Shown piece by piece: positions 47,695 through 58,244 of a stretch of 64,000 nt of DNA. The first letter of the stretch is position 1. The number at the start of each line of letters is the position of its first letter. The notes below the pieces were generated by a model. The model was given only the letters and a program-made list of their open reading frames with translations. It searched no databases and was not told the DNA's origin. Origin of the DNA: Clostridium cuniculi (lineage in GTDB: Bacteria; Bacillota; Clostridia; Clostridiales; Clostridiaceae); the NCBI RefSeq assembly GCF_004353185.1, contig NZ_SMUS01000005.1, positions 98,251-162,250 of the forward strand, given 5' to 3'. Both the position numbers and the translations under genes were made by a program.

Positions 47695-47786
47695 AAATAC
47701 CCCCTGTATTTAAAAGTGAATAGCTAAATACTTTAGCTATTCACTATTATAATACTTTTATATGAAATTATAAACAATTTACATAA

Positions 47787-49613
47787 TTATTTTTTACTTC
47801 TGCTTATCATTCTCTTTCTTTCAGCAGCATCTAAGTATCTCTTTCTAATTCTAATGCTTTCTGGAGTAACTTCAACTAACTCATCATTTGCTATAAATTC
47901 AATTGATTGTTCTAATGTTAATGTAGTAACTGGTACTAATTTAACAGCATCATCAGATCCTGAAGCTCTTGTATTAGTTAATTTCTTACCTTTACAAACA
48001 TTTATATCTAAATCTTCAGCTCTAGAACATTCTCCAACAACCATACCTTGATATACTGGTGTTCCTGGAGTTATGAATAATTTTCCTCTTTCTTGAGCAT
48101 TGAATAATCCATAAGCAATTGCTTCACCTTGTTCAAATGATACTATTGAACCTCTACTTCTTGATTCGATTTCTCCCTTATATGGAGCATATCCTTCAAA
48201 TACATGGTTCATGATACCATTACCTTTTGTATCTGTCATAAATTCATTTCTAAATCCTATAAGACCTCTTGCTGGAATTACGAATTCTAATCTAGTATAT
48301 CCATTAACTGCTGATGTCATATTAACCATTTCAGCTTTTCTTGGTCCCATTTTTTCCATAACAGCACCCATGAACTCTTCTGGTACGTCTATAGTTAAGT
48401 ATTCCATTGGCTCTAACTTCTTACCATTTTCTTCTTTAAAGATAACAGTTGGCTTAGAAACTTGTAACTCAAATCCTTCTCTTCTCATTGTTTCAATAAG
48501 AACTGATAAGTGAAGTTCTCCTCTACCTGATACTTCGAAGCAATCTGGAGTTATTTCTTTAACTCTTAAACTTACATTAGTTTCTAATTCCTTCATTAAT
48601 CTATCTCTTAAGTGTCTAGATGTAACGAATTCACCTTCTTTACCTGCAAATGGTGAGTCATTAACCATGAAATTCATGTTAAGTGTTGGCTCATCTATTT
48701 CAACGAATGGTAAAGCTTCTGGATTAGATGCATCAGCTATAGTTTCTCCTATATTAGCATCCATAATACCACTTACTGCAATAATATCTCCAAGACCAGC
48801 TTCTTCAACTTCTTCTCTCTTTAATCCATTATAACCAAATACAGCAGTTATTTTATAGTTTGCCTTACTTCCATCTTGTCTAACTAAAGCAACATTTTGA
48901 TTTTTCTTAACTTTCCCTCTATGTACTTTACCAATTGCAATTTTACCAACAAAGGCATTACTATCTAAAGTTGTAACTAGCATTTGGAAAGGTCCATCTA
49001 TATATCCCTTTGGTGGTTCAACATGTTCTATAATAGTCTTAAATAATGGTTCCATTCCCATATTTGTATCTTCTACATTATATCTTGCAAAACCTTCTCT
49101 AGCAGAAGCATATATAATTGGGAAGTCTAATTGTTCATCATCAGCACCTAATTCTAGGAATAAATCAAATACTTCATCAATAACTTCTTCTGGTCTAGCA
49201 TTTGGTTTATCTATCTTATTTATAACAACAATTGGCTTTAACTTTAGCTCTAAAGCTTTCTTTAAAACGAACTTTGTTTGTGGCATTGGTCCTTCATAAG
49301 AATCAACAACAAGTAAAACTGAGTCAACCATCTTAAGTACACGTTCAACTTCTCCACCGAAATCAGCATGTCCTGGTGTATCAACGATGTTTATTTTTAT
49401 TCCATCGTACATAACTGCAGTATTTTTTGAAAGAATTGTAATTCCTCTTTCCTTTTCTAAATCATTAGAGTCCATTACTCTTTCATCCATTTTTTCATTT
49501 GATCTAAATACGTGACTTTCTTTAAACATAGCATCAACTAATGTTGTCTTACCATGGTCAACGTGAGCTATTATTGCTATATTTCTAATATCGTCTCTAG
49601 TTATTAATTCCAT
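47787..49613 (-). CDS. typA: Translational GTPase TypA/BipA
   Basis: A 608-residue ribosome-associated GTPase used under cold or stress and in 50S assembly. G motifs: [15 protein letters not shown] (~15-29), [23 protein letters not shown] and NKIDKPNAR; domains III and V and the unique BipA C-terminal domain follow. GGAGG upstream of ATG at 49613. Single gene between mltG and rnjA, no clear partner. Confidence 0.96.
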   Translation of the reverse strand: MELITRDDIRNIAIIAHVDHGKTTLVDAMFKESHVFRSNEKMDERVMDSNDLEKERGITILSKNTAVMYDGIKINIVDTPGHADFGGEVERVLKMVDSVLLVVDSYEGPMPQTKFVLKKALELKLKPIVVINKIDKPNARPEEVIDEVFDLFLELGADDEQLDFPIIYASAREGFARYNVEDTNMGMEPLFKTIIEHVEPPKGYIDGPFQMLVTTLDSNAFVGKIAIGKVHRGKVKKNQNVALVRQDGSKANYKITAVFGYNGLKREEVEEAGLGDIIAVSGIMDANIGETIADASNPEALPFVEIDEPTLNMNFMVNDSPFAGKEGEFVTSRHLRDRLMKELETNVSLRVKEITPDCFEVSGRGELHLSVLIETMRREGFELQVSKPTVIFKEENGKKLEPMEYLTIDVPEEFMGAVMEKMGPRKAEMVNMTSAVNGYTRLEFVIPARGLIGFRNEFMTDTKGNGIMNHVFEGYAPYKGEIESRSRGSIVSFEQGEAIAYGLFNAQERGKLFITPGTPVYQGMVVGECSRAEDLDINVCKGKKLTNTRASGSDDAVKLVPVTTLTLEQSIEFIANDELVEVTPESIRIRKRYLDAAERKRMISRSKK

Positions 49614-49812
49614 TTAATTTCCTCCATCAACTTTTATTAATGAATTTAAAATATTAATATTTAAATCCATTTTTATTTTAAAGGCTTATCTTACTTTTGA
49701 AGTAAAGCAGGCTAAAGGTAATAAAACCTCTGCTACGCTATATCATTGAAAGTTCAAATTACTAAATATAAAACTTAGCTTTTTACTTTTGTAAACCTAT
49801 AAATATTTTGCC

Positions 49813-49845
49813 CAAAAAGAAAATTGGATACACTCGTATCCAATT
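49813..49845 (-). terminator. Terminator of rnjA
   Basis: AATTGGATAC (49822-49831) pairs perfectly with GTATCCAATT (49836-49845), 4-nt loop, then TTCTTTTT on the minus strand. About 50 bp after the rnjA stop. The remaining gap to typA (49614-49812) shows no gene. Confidence 0.9.
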
Positions 49846-49897
49846 CCCAAATCTATCAATTATTCTACTATTAACTTTGTTACTTGTCAACTAGTAC

Positions 49898-51565
49898 TTA
49901 TATTTCCATAATGATTGGTAAAATCATAGGTTTTCTCTTAGTCTTTTCATAAAGATAAGATCTAAGTTCATCTCTTACATTTGACTTTAATGTTGCCCAA
50001 TCACTTATATTCTTTTCTTCACAATCAAGCAAAGTATTTCTAACAATATCTCTTGCTTCATCCATTAAACTTTCAGATTCTCTTACATAAACAAATCCTC
50101 TTGATATAATATCTGGACCTGCAACTATAGTTTTGTTTTCTTTAGATAAAGTCACAACTACTGTTAATATACCATCTTGAGATAAATGTTTTCTATCTCT
50201 TAATACTATATTTCCAACATCTCCAACTCCAAGTCCATCAACAAATATTTGTCCTGAAATAACACTTCCGTTCTTTTTAATACCATTTCTAGTAACTTCA
50301 ATTACATCTCCAACATCAGGTATAACTACATTTTTAGAATCTAGTCCTAATTTTATAGCTAATTCTCCATGTTGTTTTAAGTGTCTATATTCACCATGAA
50401 CTGGTATAAAATGTTTTGGTCTAACTAAAGTTTGCATAAGCTTTAACTCTTCTTGGCAAGCATGACCTGAAACGTGGATATTCTCCTGTGATCCATATAT
50501 AACTTCTGCACCTTTTTTAAATAATTGATTAATAACTTTTGATACAAGCTTTTCATTTCCTGGAATTGGTGTTGCTGAAATAATTATTGTATCACCTTCA
50601 ACAATATTTACTTTTCTATGCTCTGAGGCTGCCATTCTTGATAATGCAGACATTGGCTCACCTTGACTTCCAGTAGTTATAATAACAACTTGATCATTAT
50701 TATACTTATTAATTTGATCAATAGATACTAATGTATCTTTATCAACTTCAATATAACCTAATTCTATAGCTACATTCATTATATTTTCCATACTTCTTCC
50801 GGAAACAGCAACTTTTCTGCCATATACTGAAGCAGCATCTATTATTTGTTGAATTCTATGAATATTTGATGCAAATGTTGCAATAATTATTCTTCCTTTA
50901 GTTTTTCCGAATATTCTCGTTAAACTTTCTCCAACAATTTTTTCTGAGTTTGTATACCCAGACCTTTCAACATTTGTAGAGTCTGCCATCATTGCAAGAA
51001 CTCCTTTTTTACCTAGTTCTGCAAATCTTGCAAAATCCATAGGTTCACCATCAATTGGTGTATAATCCACCTTAAAATCTCCTGTATGAAGTACAACTCC
51101 TAACGGAGTGTGTACTGCAATTGCAACAGAATCAGCAATTGAATGGTTAGTTTTTATAAACTCTACAGATACTGAATTTAATCTTATTACATCTCTTGGT
51201 TTTACTCTTACAAGTTCTGTTGAACTTAATAAACCATGCTCTTTAAGTTTAGTTTCTACTATTCCTAATGTTAATTTTGTTCCATATACCGGAACATTTA
51301 ATTGTTTTAAAACATATGGTAACGCTCCAATATGATCTTCATGACCATGAGTTAAGAATATTCCTGACACCTTTTCTTTATTTTTTATAAGGTACGTTAT
51401 ATCAGGTATAACCAAATCTATTCCGAACATATCTTCATCTGGAAACTTAAGTCCACAATCTATTACAACTATATCATTTTTATATTCTATGGCTGTTAAA
51501 TTTTTTCCGATTTCATTGACCCCACCTAAAGGAATAATCTTAACCTTTGCTTTTTCATTTTTCAT
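49898..51565 (-). CDS. rnjA: Ribonuclease J
   Basis: A 555-residue metallo-beta-lactamase/beta-CASP nuclease with 5'-exonuclease and endonuclease activity, central to mRNA decay in Firmicutes. KIIPLGGVNEIGKN at the N terminus, THGHEDHIGALPY (metal site, ~75-87), HTGDFKVDYTP, GSQGEPMSALSRM, HVSGHACQEELK and HGEYRHLKQH. I start at 51565 with GGAGGGG 6 bp upstream; reading on to 51601 would add 12 residues without family support. Follows fur by ~65 bp. Confidence 0.96.
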   Translation of the reverse strand: MKNEKAKVKIIPLGGVNEIGKNLTAIEYKNDIVVIDCGLKFPDEDMFGIDLVIPDITYLIKNKEKVSGIFLTHGHEDHIGALPYVLKQLNVPVYGTKLTLGIVETKLKEHGLLSSTELVRVKPRDVIRLNSVSVEFIKTNHSIADSVAIAVHTPLGVVLHTGDFKVDYTPIDGEPMDFARFAELGKKGVLAMMADSTNVERSGYTNSEKIVGESLTRIFGKTKGRIIIATFASNIHRIQQIIDAASVYGRKVAVSGRSMENIMNVAIELGYIEVDKDTLVSIDQINKYNNDQVVIITTGSQGEPMSALSRMAASEHRKVNIVEGDTIIISATPIPGNEKLVSKVINQLFKKGAEVIYGSQENIHVSGHACQEELKLMQTLVRPKHFIPVHGEYRHLKQHGELAIKLGLDSKNVVIPDVGDVIEVTRNGIKKNGSVISGQIFVDGLGVGDVGNIVLRDRKHLSQDGILTVVVTLSKENKTIVAGPDIISRGFVYVRESESLMDEARDIVRNTLLDCEEKNISDWATLKSNVRDELRSYLYEKTKRKPMILPIIMEI

Positions 51566-51630
51566 ATGTCCCCTCCTTCTCTTTTCCATTATGTATTTCA
51601 AAGTATATAACTACTCTTTAAAATATCCCT

Positions 51631-52092
51631 TTAATCACCTTTTTGTTTTTCGCAACATTTAGAACATATCCCAAAAAACTTTACACTATGATCTAAAATT
51701 TTAAATCCATATGTATTTTCAATTCTATCTTCAAGCTCATCTAAAAGATCATCTTGAACCTCAAATACAGCTTTACATTCATTACATACTAAATGATGAT
51801 GTCTATGTTCCTCTTCACTATGAACAAGTTCATATCTACTGCATCCATCATTTAAATCCAACTTAAAAATAACACCGATCTCTTCTAATAATAATACAGT
51901 TCTATATACTGTTGCTAAACCTATATCAGGACATATTTTCTTAACTTCATCATAAATTTCTTCTGCGGTTAAGTGTTCTCCCTCTTTTTCAATGATTACA
52001 TCTACAATAGCTCTTCTTTGAGGCGTTAACTTATACCCTTTTTGTTTTAGATTTTCTTTTAATAATTCAATATCTATATTAACTGTGCTCAT
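51631..52092 (-). CDS. fur: Fur family transcriptional regulator
   Basis: A 153-residue Fur-family repressor. Winged-helix: YKLTPQRRAIVDVI and DIGLATVYRTVLLLEEIG (~55-72). Metal sites: HRHHHLVCNECKAVFEV (sensor His set with CxxC) and FGICSKCCEKQ (second CxxC, structural zinc). It could be an iron sensor (Fur) or peroxide sensor (PerR); the position after ruvX-DUF1292 and the HRHHH block favour Fur. ATG at 52092 has an AGGTG site. Confidence 0.85.
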   Translation of the reverse strand: MSTVNIDIELLKENLKQKGYKLTPQRRAIVDVIIEKEGEHLTAEEIYDEVKKICPDIGLATVYRTVLLLEEIGVIFKLDLNDGCSRYELVHSEEEHRHHHLVCNECKAVFEVQDDLLDELEDRIENTYGFKILDHSVKFFGICSKCCEKQKGD

Positions 52093-52115
52093 ATACTTAA
52101 CACCTCATTTCTTTT

Positions 52116-52391
52116 TTATTCTTCGTCCATGAAAATAGTATTGTAAGCTTCTTCTATAGCCGCTAACTCTACTTCATCTTCAATTAATTCAAAGATATCA
52201 TTATCTTCTTCATCTTTTATTACTTTTAAAGCAAATGGATTTTCATCTTCATATCCTTGTTCTTGAACTATAACATACTCACTTTTCTCTTCCGTCTCAG
52301 GATTTACCATATCAAAGAATGCTATTACGTTTAAATTTATCTCATTTCCATCTTCATCAAATAATTGTATAGTTTTTAAATCTTTTTCCAT
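52116..52391 (-). CDS. DUF1292 protein
   Basis: A 91-residue very acidic protein of family DUF1292 (Bacillus YrzB). It begins with TIQLFDEDGNEINLNVIAFF and has YVIVQEQGYEDENPFALKV. No known function. Placed between ruvX and fur, as in many Firmicutes (ireB/yrzL-ruvX-yrzB). 23 bp before fur, so likely cotranscribed with it. Confidence 0.9.
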   Translation of the reverse strand: MEKDLKTIQLFDEDGNEINLNVIAFFDMVNPETEEKSEYVIVQEQGYEDENPFALKVIKDEEDNDIFELIEDEVELAAIEEAYNTIFMDEE

Positions 52392-52499
52392 TTTATAGAC
52401 TCCTTTTTCATCTAAATTGTTTATTATATTATTACATAAAATATTAAAACTGAAAATATCTTAATTTAATTAGTAGCAAATTAATCTCCCTTTGGTAGA

Positions 52500-52919
52500 C
52501 TATTTACTTAGTCTCAACTTATCAAGATATCCTTGCAATATATATGTTGCTGCTATTTTATCTACAATTTTCTTTCTTTTATTTCTTGAAAGATCTGCTT
52601 CTAGCATGGCTCTATGTGCAGCTACTGTTGTTAGTCTTTCATCCCACATTTCTATTGGTAATCCAGTCTTTTCTTTTAATAACTCTGAAAACTCAAGAGC
52701 TTTTTCTCCTGCTTCACCGATAGTTCCATTCATATTTTTAGGCAAACCAACAACTATAGTTTCTACGCCATATTCATTACATATTTTATGTATTTCTTCT
52801 AAATCTTGTTCCTTTTTAGTACGTCTTATTGTTGTAATTCCTTGTGCTGTCCAGCCTAAAGGATCGCTTAAAGCAACTCCTATAGTTTTTGATCCCATAT
52901 CAAGTCCTAATATTCTCAT
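52500..52919 (-). CDS. ruvX: YqgF/RuvX pre-16S rRNA nuclease (Holliday junction resolvase-like)
   Basis: A 139-residue RNase H-fold protein: [19 protein letters not shown] at the N terminus (first catalytic Asp), [15 protein letters not shown] (~54-68), [15 protein letters not shown] (~95), and [15 protein letters not shown] near the end (last Asp). The family processes the 5' end of 16S rRNA. On the other strand there is a long open frame (52492-52941), which is only a mirror of this gene. Between ireB and DUF1292 as usual. Confidence 0.93.
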   Translation of the reverse strand: MRILGLDMGSKTIGVALSDPLGWTAQGITTIRRTKKEQDLEEIHKICNEYGVETIVVGLPKNMNGTIGEAGEKALEFSELLKEKTGLPIEMWDERLTTVAAHRAMLEADLSRNKRKKIVDKIAATYILQGYLDKLRLSK

Positions 52920-53071
52920 AGAAACTCCTTTGTTTAATTAAGTAATTAAGAGTTTATCTTTGGTAAATATTAACGTTTCCACAAATAACCCTTAATGTTT
53001 TTTTGAACCAATAACCTGTATTCAAAAATTAATTTCTTAATTTATTTATTTTTATCAAATTAATTTTTAAT

Positions 53072-53098
53072 AAATAAAAGTGCCCGATTAACGGGCAC
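53072..53098 (-). terminator. Terminator of ireB
   Basis: GTGCCCG (53080-53086) pairs perfectly with CGGGCAC (53092-53098), 5-nt loop, then TTTTATTTA on the minus strand. It starts 4 bp after the ireB stop codon. Confidence 0.93.
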
Positions 53099-53101
53099 CT
53101 T

Positions 53102-53359
53102 TTATTTTATTTCTAGATAAGATTTTATTACCTCTTCAAGTATTTCATCTCTTTCAAGTTTTCTAAGTAAAGCTCTTGCTCCGTTATAACTAGTAATGTA
53201 AGAAGGATCCCCTGAAATTAGATAACCTACCAATTGATTTATTGGGTTATATCCCTTTTCCTTCAATGCTGTGTATACATCATTTAAAATTGATTTAGTT
53301 AAATCTTCTTTGTTAATGTTTAAGTCAAATTGCATTGTTCTGTCAAGATTATTATCCAT
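53102..53359 (-). CDS. ireB: IreB family regulatory phosphoprotein (DUF965)
   Basis: An 85-residue protein of DUF965. In Enterococcus IreB is phosphorylated by the PASTA kinase IreK and lowers cephalosporin resistance; the PrkC homologue of this genome is at 4252-6336. It shows the N-terminal [10 protein letters not shown] with the phospho-threonine region, then [20 protein letters not shown] and [18 protein letters not shown]. The only in-frame start is ATG at 53359, but the strong GGGGGTGA site is ~25 bp upstream, with a 5-bp hairpin GCTGC/GCAGC in between. Order alaS-ireB-ruvX is standard. Confidence 0.92.
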   Translation of the reverse strand: MDNNLDRTMQFDLNINKEDLTKSILNDVYTALKEKGYNPINQLVGYLISGDPSYITSYNGARALLRKLERDEILEEVIKSYLEIK

Positions 53360-53494
53360 ACCGTTTGCTGCTTTCTTAGCAGCTTCACCCCCTTACGAAA
53401 GTTTTTTATTTATTTTTAATCATTAGAAATTTTTATACAACTTTATTATTTATATTATACCCTAAATTAACATAATTGTATACTCTCTAAAAAA

Positions 53495-56143
53495 CTATTT
53501 TACTAAATTTTCTATTGTTTGGAAAGCAACTTCTATAGATTGTGGTATATTTTCTGGTTTCTTACCACCGGCTTGAGCCATATCTGGTCTTCCACCTCCG
53601 CCACCACCAACAACAGTAGCTACCTCTTTAATAATTTTACCACAATGTATTCCCTTATCTAATACATCCTTAGTTGCCATAGTAACTAAATTAACTTTAT
53701 CTCCTAATTTACTTACTAATACTACAACACCTGAATTCATCTTACTTCTAATTTTATCTGCTAAATCTCTTAAAGCATTTCCATCTACACCTTCAAGTCC
53801 ATAAGCTATAGCTTTAACTCCATTTATTTCTCTAGCAGAGTTTAAAATATCATCTAATGCTCCACTTGTAAGTTTAGATTTAAGTTCAGCAATTTCTTTA
53901 TCTTTTTCCTTAAGCTCTGAACTTTGAGTTGATATTTTCTTTAAAACATCTTTTTCAGTACACTTAAGTGCTGCACAAGCTTCTTTTAATAATCTTTGCT
54001 TTTCTTCCATGTATTTTATAGCAGCTCTTCCTGTTAAAGCTTCTATTCTTCTGATACCAGCAGCAACACCTGTTTCAGAAACTATTTTAAATAATCCTAT
54101 TTCTCCAACATTAGATACGTGAGTACCTCCACAAAGTTCTTTAGAGAACTCTCCTGCAGCTACTACTCTTACCTTATCTCCATATTTTTCATCAAATAAT
54201 GCTGTTGCTCCAGATTCCTTAGCCTCTTCAATTGTCATAAGCTTAGTTTCTACAGTATCAACTTCCATTATCTTATCATTAACTAAATCTTCAACTTTTT
54301 GAATTTCTTCAGCTGTCATAGCTTGGAAGTGAGTAAAGTCGAATCTTAATCTTTCATTATCAACAAAAGAACCTGCTTGGTGAACATGAGATCCAACAAC
54401 TTCTTTTAATGCAGCTTGTAGCATATGAGTTGCTGTATGGTTTTTACAAACACTAGATCTTCTTACTTTATCTACAGTTAAAGTAACTTCTTCACCACTT
54501 TTTATGCTTCCAGTTTTAACTTCAACATAATGAACAGTCTTTCCACCAACATTTTTCTTAGTATTATATACATAAGCTGTTCCGTTAGCTGCTGCAATCA
54601 TACCAGTATCACCAATTTGACCACCCATTTCAGCATAGAAAGGAGTCTTATCAGTTAAGATGTAACCTTTATTACCTTCAGTTAATTCATCAACAAAAGC
54701 TTCATCAGTTGCAAGAACTACAACTTTTCCAACACCTTCTGTAGAAGTATATCCTGTAAATTCAGTTTCAACATCAGCTTTTACTTTATTTATTGGATTT
54801 TCATCAGCTCCCATGTAAGAAGTTTCTCCTCTTGCACTTCTAGCTCTCTCTCTTTGAGCTTCCATTTCCTTTTTAAATTCTTCATGATCAACAGTCATTC
54901 CTTTTTCTTCAAGAATTTCTTCTGTTAATTCTAATGGGAATCCATAAGTATCATATAATTTAAATGCTTTTTCTCCAGAAAGTACTGTAGATTTAGCTTC
55001 TTCTAACTCTTTAATATATCCATTTAAGATGTTCATTCCACCATCAATAGTTTCATTAAATCTTTCTTCTTCTAAAGTTATTATCTTAGTTATATAGTCT
55101 TTATTTTCAACTAATACTGGATAATTTCCACCATAGTTTTCAACAACAGCATCTACAACATCTTTTAAGAATAATCCCTTAATTCCAAGTAGTCTTCCAT
55201 GTCTTGCAGCTCTTCTTAAAAGTCTTCTTAAAACATATCCTCTACCTTCATTACTTGGTTGAACACCATCTGATATAAGCATAGTTACAGCCTTAACGTG
55301 GTCTGTTACTATTCTTAATGATACATCGCTATTAGCATCTTTTCCATATTCTACACCTGATAAAGAAGATACCTTATTTAATATATTCTTTACTGTATCA
55401 ATTTCAAATATGTTATCAACACCTTGCATTATAGTTGCAATTCTTTCAAGTCCCATACCAGTATCTATATTTTTGTTCTTTAATGGAGCATAGCTTCCAT
55501 CTTCTTGTTTATCAAATTGAATAAATACTAGGTTCCAGAATTCAACTATTCTATCAGCATCAGAAGCAGCTACAAAATCATCTACGTTTGTAACAGGAGC
55601 TACATCTACACCTCTATCGAAGTGAATTTCTGTACAAGGACCACATGGACCAACTGTTCCAACTTCCCAGAAGTTATCGTCCTTACCTAATCTAAATATT
55701 CTATTTGGATCTATATCTGTTTTAGTAGTCCAAATTTCATATGCTTCATCATCTTCTAAATAAATTGTTACATATAACTTATCTTTAGGTAATTTTAAAA
55801 CTTCTGTTACATATTCCCATGACCATGGAATAATTTCATTTTTGAAGTAATCCCCAAATGAGAAGTTACCTAACATTTCAAAGAAAGTACCATGTCTTGA
55901 AGTCTTTCCTACATTTTCTATATCACCAGTTCTAATACACTTTTGACAAGTTGTAACTCTAGTCTTTGGTGGTTTTTGTATACCTGTGAAATATGGCTTA
56001 AGTGGTGCCATACCTGCATTTATTAATAATAAACTGTTATCATTCTTAGGTACTAATGGAAAACTTTCCATTCTTAAATGTTCCTTAGATTCGAAAAAGC
56101 TAATAAAACTTTCTCTTAATTCATTTGCTCCCATGAATTTCAT
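53495..56143 (-). CDS. alaS: Alanyl-tRNA synthetase
   Basis: An 882-residue class II synthetase. N-terminal catalytic core: [20 protein letters not shown] (~25-44), [20 protein letters not shown] (~92), then the editing domain with [13 protein letters not shown] (zinc His, ~565) and [13 protein letters not shown] (~660), and a C-terminal DHHA1 domain with [16 protein letters not shown] place the start at 56143; the frame upstream to 56161 begins inside the GGAGG site. Controlled by an alanine T-box leader. Confidence 0.97.
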   Translation of the reverse strand: MKFMGANELRESFISFFESKEHLRMESFPLVPKNDNSLLLINAGMAPLKPYFTGIQKPPKTRVTTCQKCIRTGDIENVGKTSRHGTFFEMLGNFSFGDYFKNEIIPWSWEYVTEVLKLPKDKLYVTIYLEDDEAYEIWTTKTDIDPNRIFRLGKDDNFWEVGTVGPCGPCTEIHFDRGVDVAPVTNVDDFVAASDADRIVEFWNLVFIQFDKQEDGSYAPLKNKNIDTGMGLERIATIMQGVDNIFEIDTVKNILNKVSSLSGVEYGKDANSDVSLRIVTDHVKAVTMLISDGVQPSNEGRGYVLRRLLRRAARHGRLLGIKGLFLKDVVDAVVENYGGNYPVLVENKDYITKIITLEEERFNETIDGGMNILNGYIKELEEAKSTVLSGEKAFKLYDTYGFPLELTEEILEEKGMTVDHEEFKKEMEAQRERARSARGETSYMGADENPINKVKADVETEFTGYTSTEGVGKVVVLATDEAFVDELTEGNKGYILTDKTPFYAEMGGQIGDTGMIAAANGTAYVYNTKKNVGGKTVHYVEVKTGSIKSGEEVTLTVDKVRRSSVCKNHTATHMLQAALKEVVGSHVHQAGSFVDNERLRFDFTHFQAMTAEEIQKVEDLVNDKIMEVDTVETKLMTIEEAKESGATALFDEKYGDKVRVVAAGEFSKELCGGTHVSNVGEIGLFKIVSETGVAAGIRRIEALTGRAAIKYMEEKQRLLKEACAALKCTEKDVLKKISTQSSELKEKDKEIAELKSKLTSGALDDILNSAREINGVKAIAYGLEGVDGNALRDLADKIRSKMNSGVVVLVSKLGDKVNLVTMATKDVLDKGIHCGKIIKEVATVVGGGGGGRPDMAQAGGKKPENIPQSIEVAFQTIENLVK

Positions 56144-56235
56144 GATTTTTTCTACCTCCAACTTTCTTCTATTAGTAATTTAATTATAAATTAAACTAAT
56201 TCTTAAATTTTATTTATATTTGGGAATTCAACCAA

Positions 56236-56452
56236 TAAAAAAAGTCTCCATCCCTAAAGACAAAGGGACGAAAACTTATAATTTCCGCGGTACCACCCTA
56301 ATTATGTATATAAATATACATCACTTAAAGTAAAAAAAGCTCCAAGATAGCTTCAATATGCTAAATAAGAAGTTTTCACCACCCACTTCCTCTCTTAATA
56401 TTTACATCATATTTACTCATTCTTTTCATCGCTCTATGCTATAGATTTATGA
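56236..56452 (-). promoter_or_regulatory. T-box riboswitch of alaS (alanine specifier)
   Basis: Minus strand has the T-box AGGGTGGTACCGCGG at 56285-56299 and a terminator stem at 56240-56277 ending in a T run. Stem I lies at ~56330-56440, and the specifier candidate GAAGCT (GCU, Ala, 56349-56351) fits the alaS target. Uncharged tRNA-Ala should allow read-through. Confidence 0.93.
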
Positions 56453-56456
56453 CAAA

Positions 56457-56485
56457 ATTATATTTCATTTAAGTATTTCTGTCAA
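56457..56485 (-). promoter_or_regulatory. Sigma-A promoter of the alaS leader
   Basis: Exact consensus TTGACA (56480-56485) and TATAAT (56457-56462) with a 17-bp spacer on the minus strand, directly before the T-box leader. Confidence 0.92.
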
Positions 56486-56609
56486 TAAACTTTAGCAAGT
56501 ATGACTATAAGTAACTTTAAAATCACAAAGTTCCCTTCAAAAGAACCTCGTTACCCCCTTAACTATTAGAATTAACTTTGACTAACTAAATCAAAATTTA
56601 TAGCCTCAC

Positions 56610-57638
56610 TTAAAATAAATAATAGTCTATATCATCATATATAACCTTAATAATTACGGCAATTGGAACAACTAAAACCATACCTATTACTCCACCTATT
56701 TTCTCACCTAATATTAATAAAATAATAATTATTATAGGATGCATATTAGTACTATCCCCTGTTATTTTAGGTGCTAAAAAGTTACCTTCTACTTGTTGTA
56801 TTAAAAATACTCCTATAGCTGCTAATAATCCCTTTGTAACAGATCCTGTAAGAGCCATAAAAATTATAGGAACCCCTCCAATAATAGGGCCAAAGTAAGG
56901 AATAATATTAGCAATAGCATTTATTATAGATAATACTAAAGGAAATTTTATTCTAAGTACTAATAATAAAACAAATGATAATACTCCAATTATTAATGAT
57001 AATAAAAGCTGACTTAATATGTATCTACTTAGTATTTTATCAATATTATTATTTATATTTTTAATTAAAACTCTTTTGTCTGTTGGGAAAACTAATAATA
57101 ATTTATTATATATTAAATGTCCATCAGCTAATAAATAATAAGTTGTAATTGGTACAACTGCAAGGCCAATAATGTTCTCTCCAATAGAAATCATATTATC
57201 TACTAAATTAGTTGATGCACTACTTAGAACCATATTTATTTTTTCGCCAACTTGTATGTATATAGTCTCAAAAATCGGTAACCTATCTAATTTAAATCTA
57301 CTTGCCAAAGCTAGAATATACTCTTCTATACTATCTAGCATAATTCCAAAATTCCCACTTTCATTTAGTATAGATGGAACTATACAATACAAAAGTCCAA
57401 CAAATGCCAATAAAAATAATAATATAATTAAAAGAGAACTTTTTTTAGCTGATATATTCAATCGATCACTTAAATAATTTCTTAACGGCTTTAAAGTATA
57501 TGAAATTATAAATGAAATTACTAATAAATTAACAACATCCCTTATAGGAGTAAAATATATATATACAACAATACTAAGTATTATAAGAATTATTGCTATT
57601 ATTGTTTTATAAATTAAATTTTTATGCTTTGCTAACAT
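56610..57638 (-). CDS. AI-2E family transporter (8-TM membrane protein)
   Basis: A 342-residue membrane protein of the AI-2E/TqsA/YdiK family, with about eight membrane segments. Blocks: FISYTLKPLRNYLSDRLNIS (~41-60), LILGEKIGGVIGMVLVVPIA (~312) and PYFGPIIGGVPIIFMALTGS (~250). Family members export autoinducer-2, sodium/protons or have unknown cargo, so no substrate is assigned. Its start overlaps the end of the PRC-barrel gene by 17 bp, implying joint translation. No clear terminator follows it. Confidence 0.85.
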   Translation of the reverse strand: MLAKHKNLIYKTIIAIILIILSIVVYIYFTPIRDVVNLLVISFIISYTLKPLRNYLSDRLNISAKKSSLLIILLFLLAFVGLLYCIVPSILNESGNFGIMLDSIEEYILALASRFKLDRLPIFETIYIQVGEKINMVLSSASTNLVDNMISIGENIIGLAVVPITTYYLLADGHLIYNKLLLVFPTDKRVLIKNINNNIDKILSRYILSQLLLSLIIGVLSFVLLLVLRIKFPLVLSIINAIANIIPYFGPIIGGVPIIFMALTGSVTKGLLAAIGVFLIQQVEGNFLAPKITGDSTNMHPIIIIILLILGEKIGGVIGMVLVVPIAVIIKVIYDDIDYYLF

Positions 57639-58122
57639 CCTTAGAGCCTCCTAAGTTATGAGGTAAAGTTTTAAGCTTAATACGCTCATTTCCATTGTAT
57701 AAAATATAATCATCAGATAAAATGCAATGTTTTAATGTTATAATTTCCTTCCCTTTAAACATCTTATCAAATATTCCTGAACTAATAATTAAACCTTTTA
57801 TACTAAATTCTTCTTTATCTATTATTAAATCTTCAAGCACTCCAATTAACTTATTATTTGCATTTATAATATCTATAAATTTAATTTTTTTAAATTTTAA
57901 TCCCTTAAATTTTGATGTTTCTTTAATTCTCATTACTTTATCTATAGATACTATTGCATCACTAGAAACAAAAGTATGTTTTTTTATTATAGATGCTGGT
58001 GAAATTGTAAATCCTTCTATAATTCCTTTATTAAAATCTATAGAAACATCCTCTACAACACCAATATATTTATTTTTAGAATCATAAACCTTCATTAAAT
58101 AAAAATCTCTCCACTTAAACAT
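57622..58122 (-). CDS. PRC-barrel domain protein (two repeats)
   Basis: A 166-residue protein with two PRC-barrel repeats: DFYLMKVYDSKNKYIGVVED (~5-24) with GIIEGFTISPASIIKK, and IDIINANNKLIGVLEDLIID with FSIKGLIISSGIFDKMFKGK. These small beta-barrels bind RNA, protein or membranes in other systems; no role is known here. The ATG at 58122 has GAGGTGAAG upstream; longer readings pass through the palindrome at 58141-58178. Overlaps the AI-2E transporter gene. Confidence 0.82.
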   Translation of the reverse strand: MFKWRDFYLMKVYDSKNKYIGVVEDVSIDFNKGIIEGFTISPASIIKKHTFVSSDAIVSIDKVMRIKETSKFKGLKFKKIKFIDIINANNKLIGVLEDLIIDKEEFSIKGLIISSGIFDKMFKGKEIITLKHCILSDDYILYNGNERIKLKTLPHNLGGSKDVSKA

Positions 58123-58140
58123 TACTTCACCTCTAAAAAT

Positions 58141-58178
58141 ATAATAACCATAGTATTTGCAAATACTATGGTTATTAT
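58141..58178 (-). terminator. Perfect 19-bp palindrome with T-rich tail; terminator of ybaK
   Basis: ATAATAACCATAGTATTTG (58141-58159) is directly followed by its exact reverse complement (58160-58178). On the minus strand TATATTTTTAG follows. It lies ~65 bp after the ybaK stop and just before the ribosome site of the PRC-barrel gene. Confidence 0.75.
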
Positions 58179-58244
58179 TAGTAAAATTTGTACATTTTTT
58201 ATGTTTCACTCTATTTTTTATTAAATATTTATATAGAAAAATTA

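Noticed and set aside
52492..52941. 149-residue plus-strand frame opposite ruvX
   Set aside because: It mirrors ruvX exactly, has no ribosome site, and its translation has no recognisable fold; ruvX has full family motifs.
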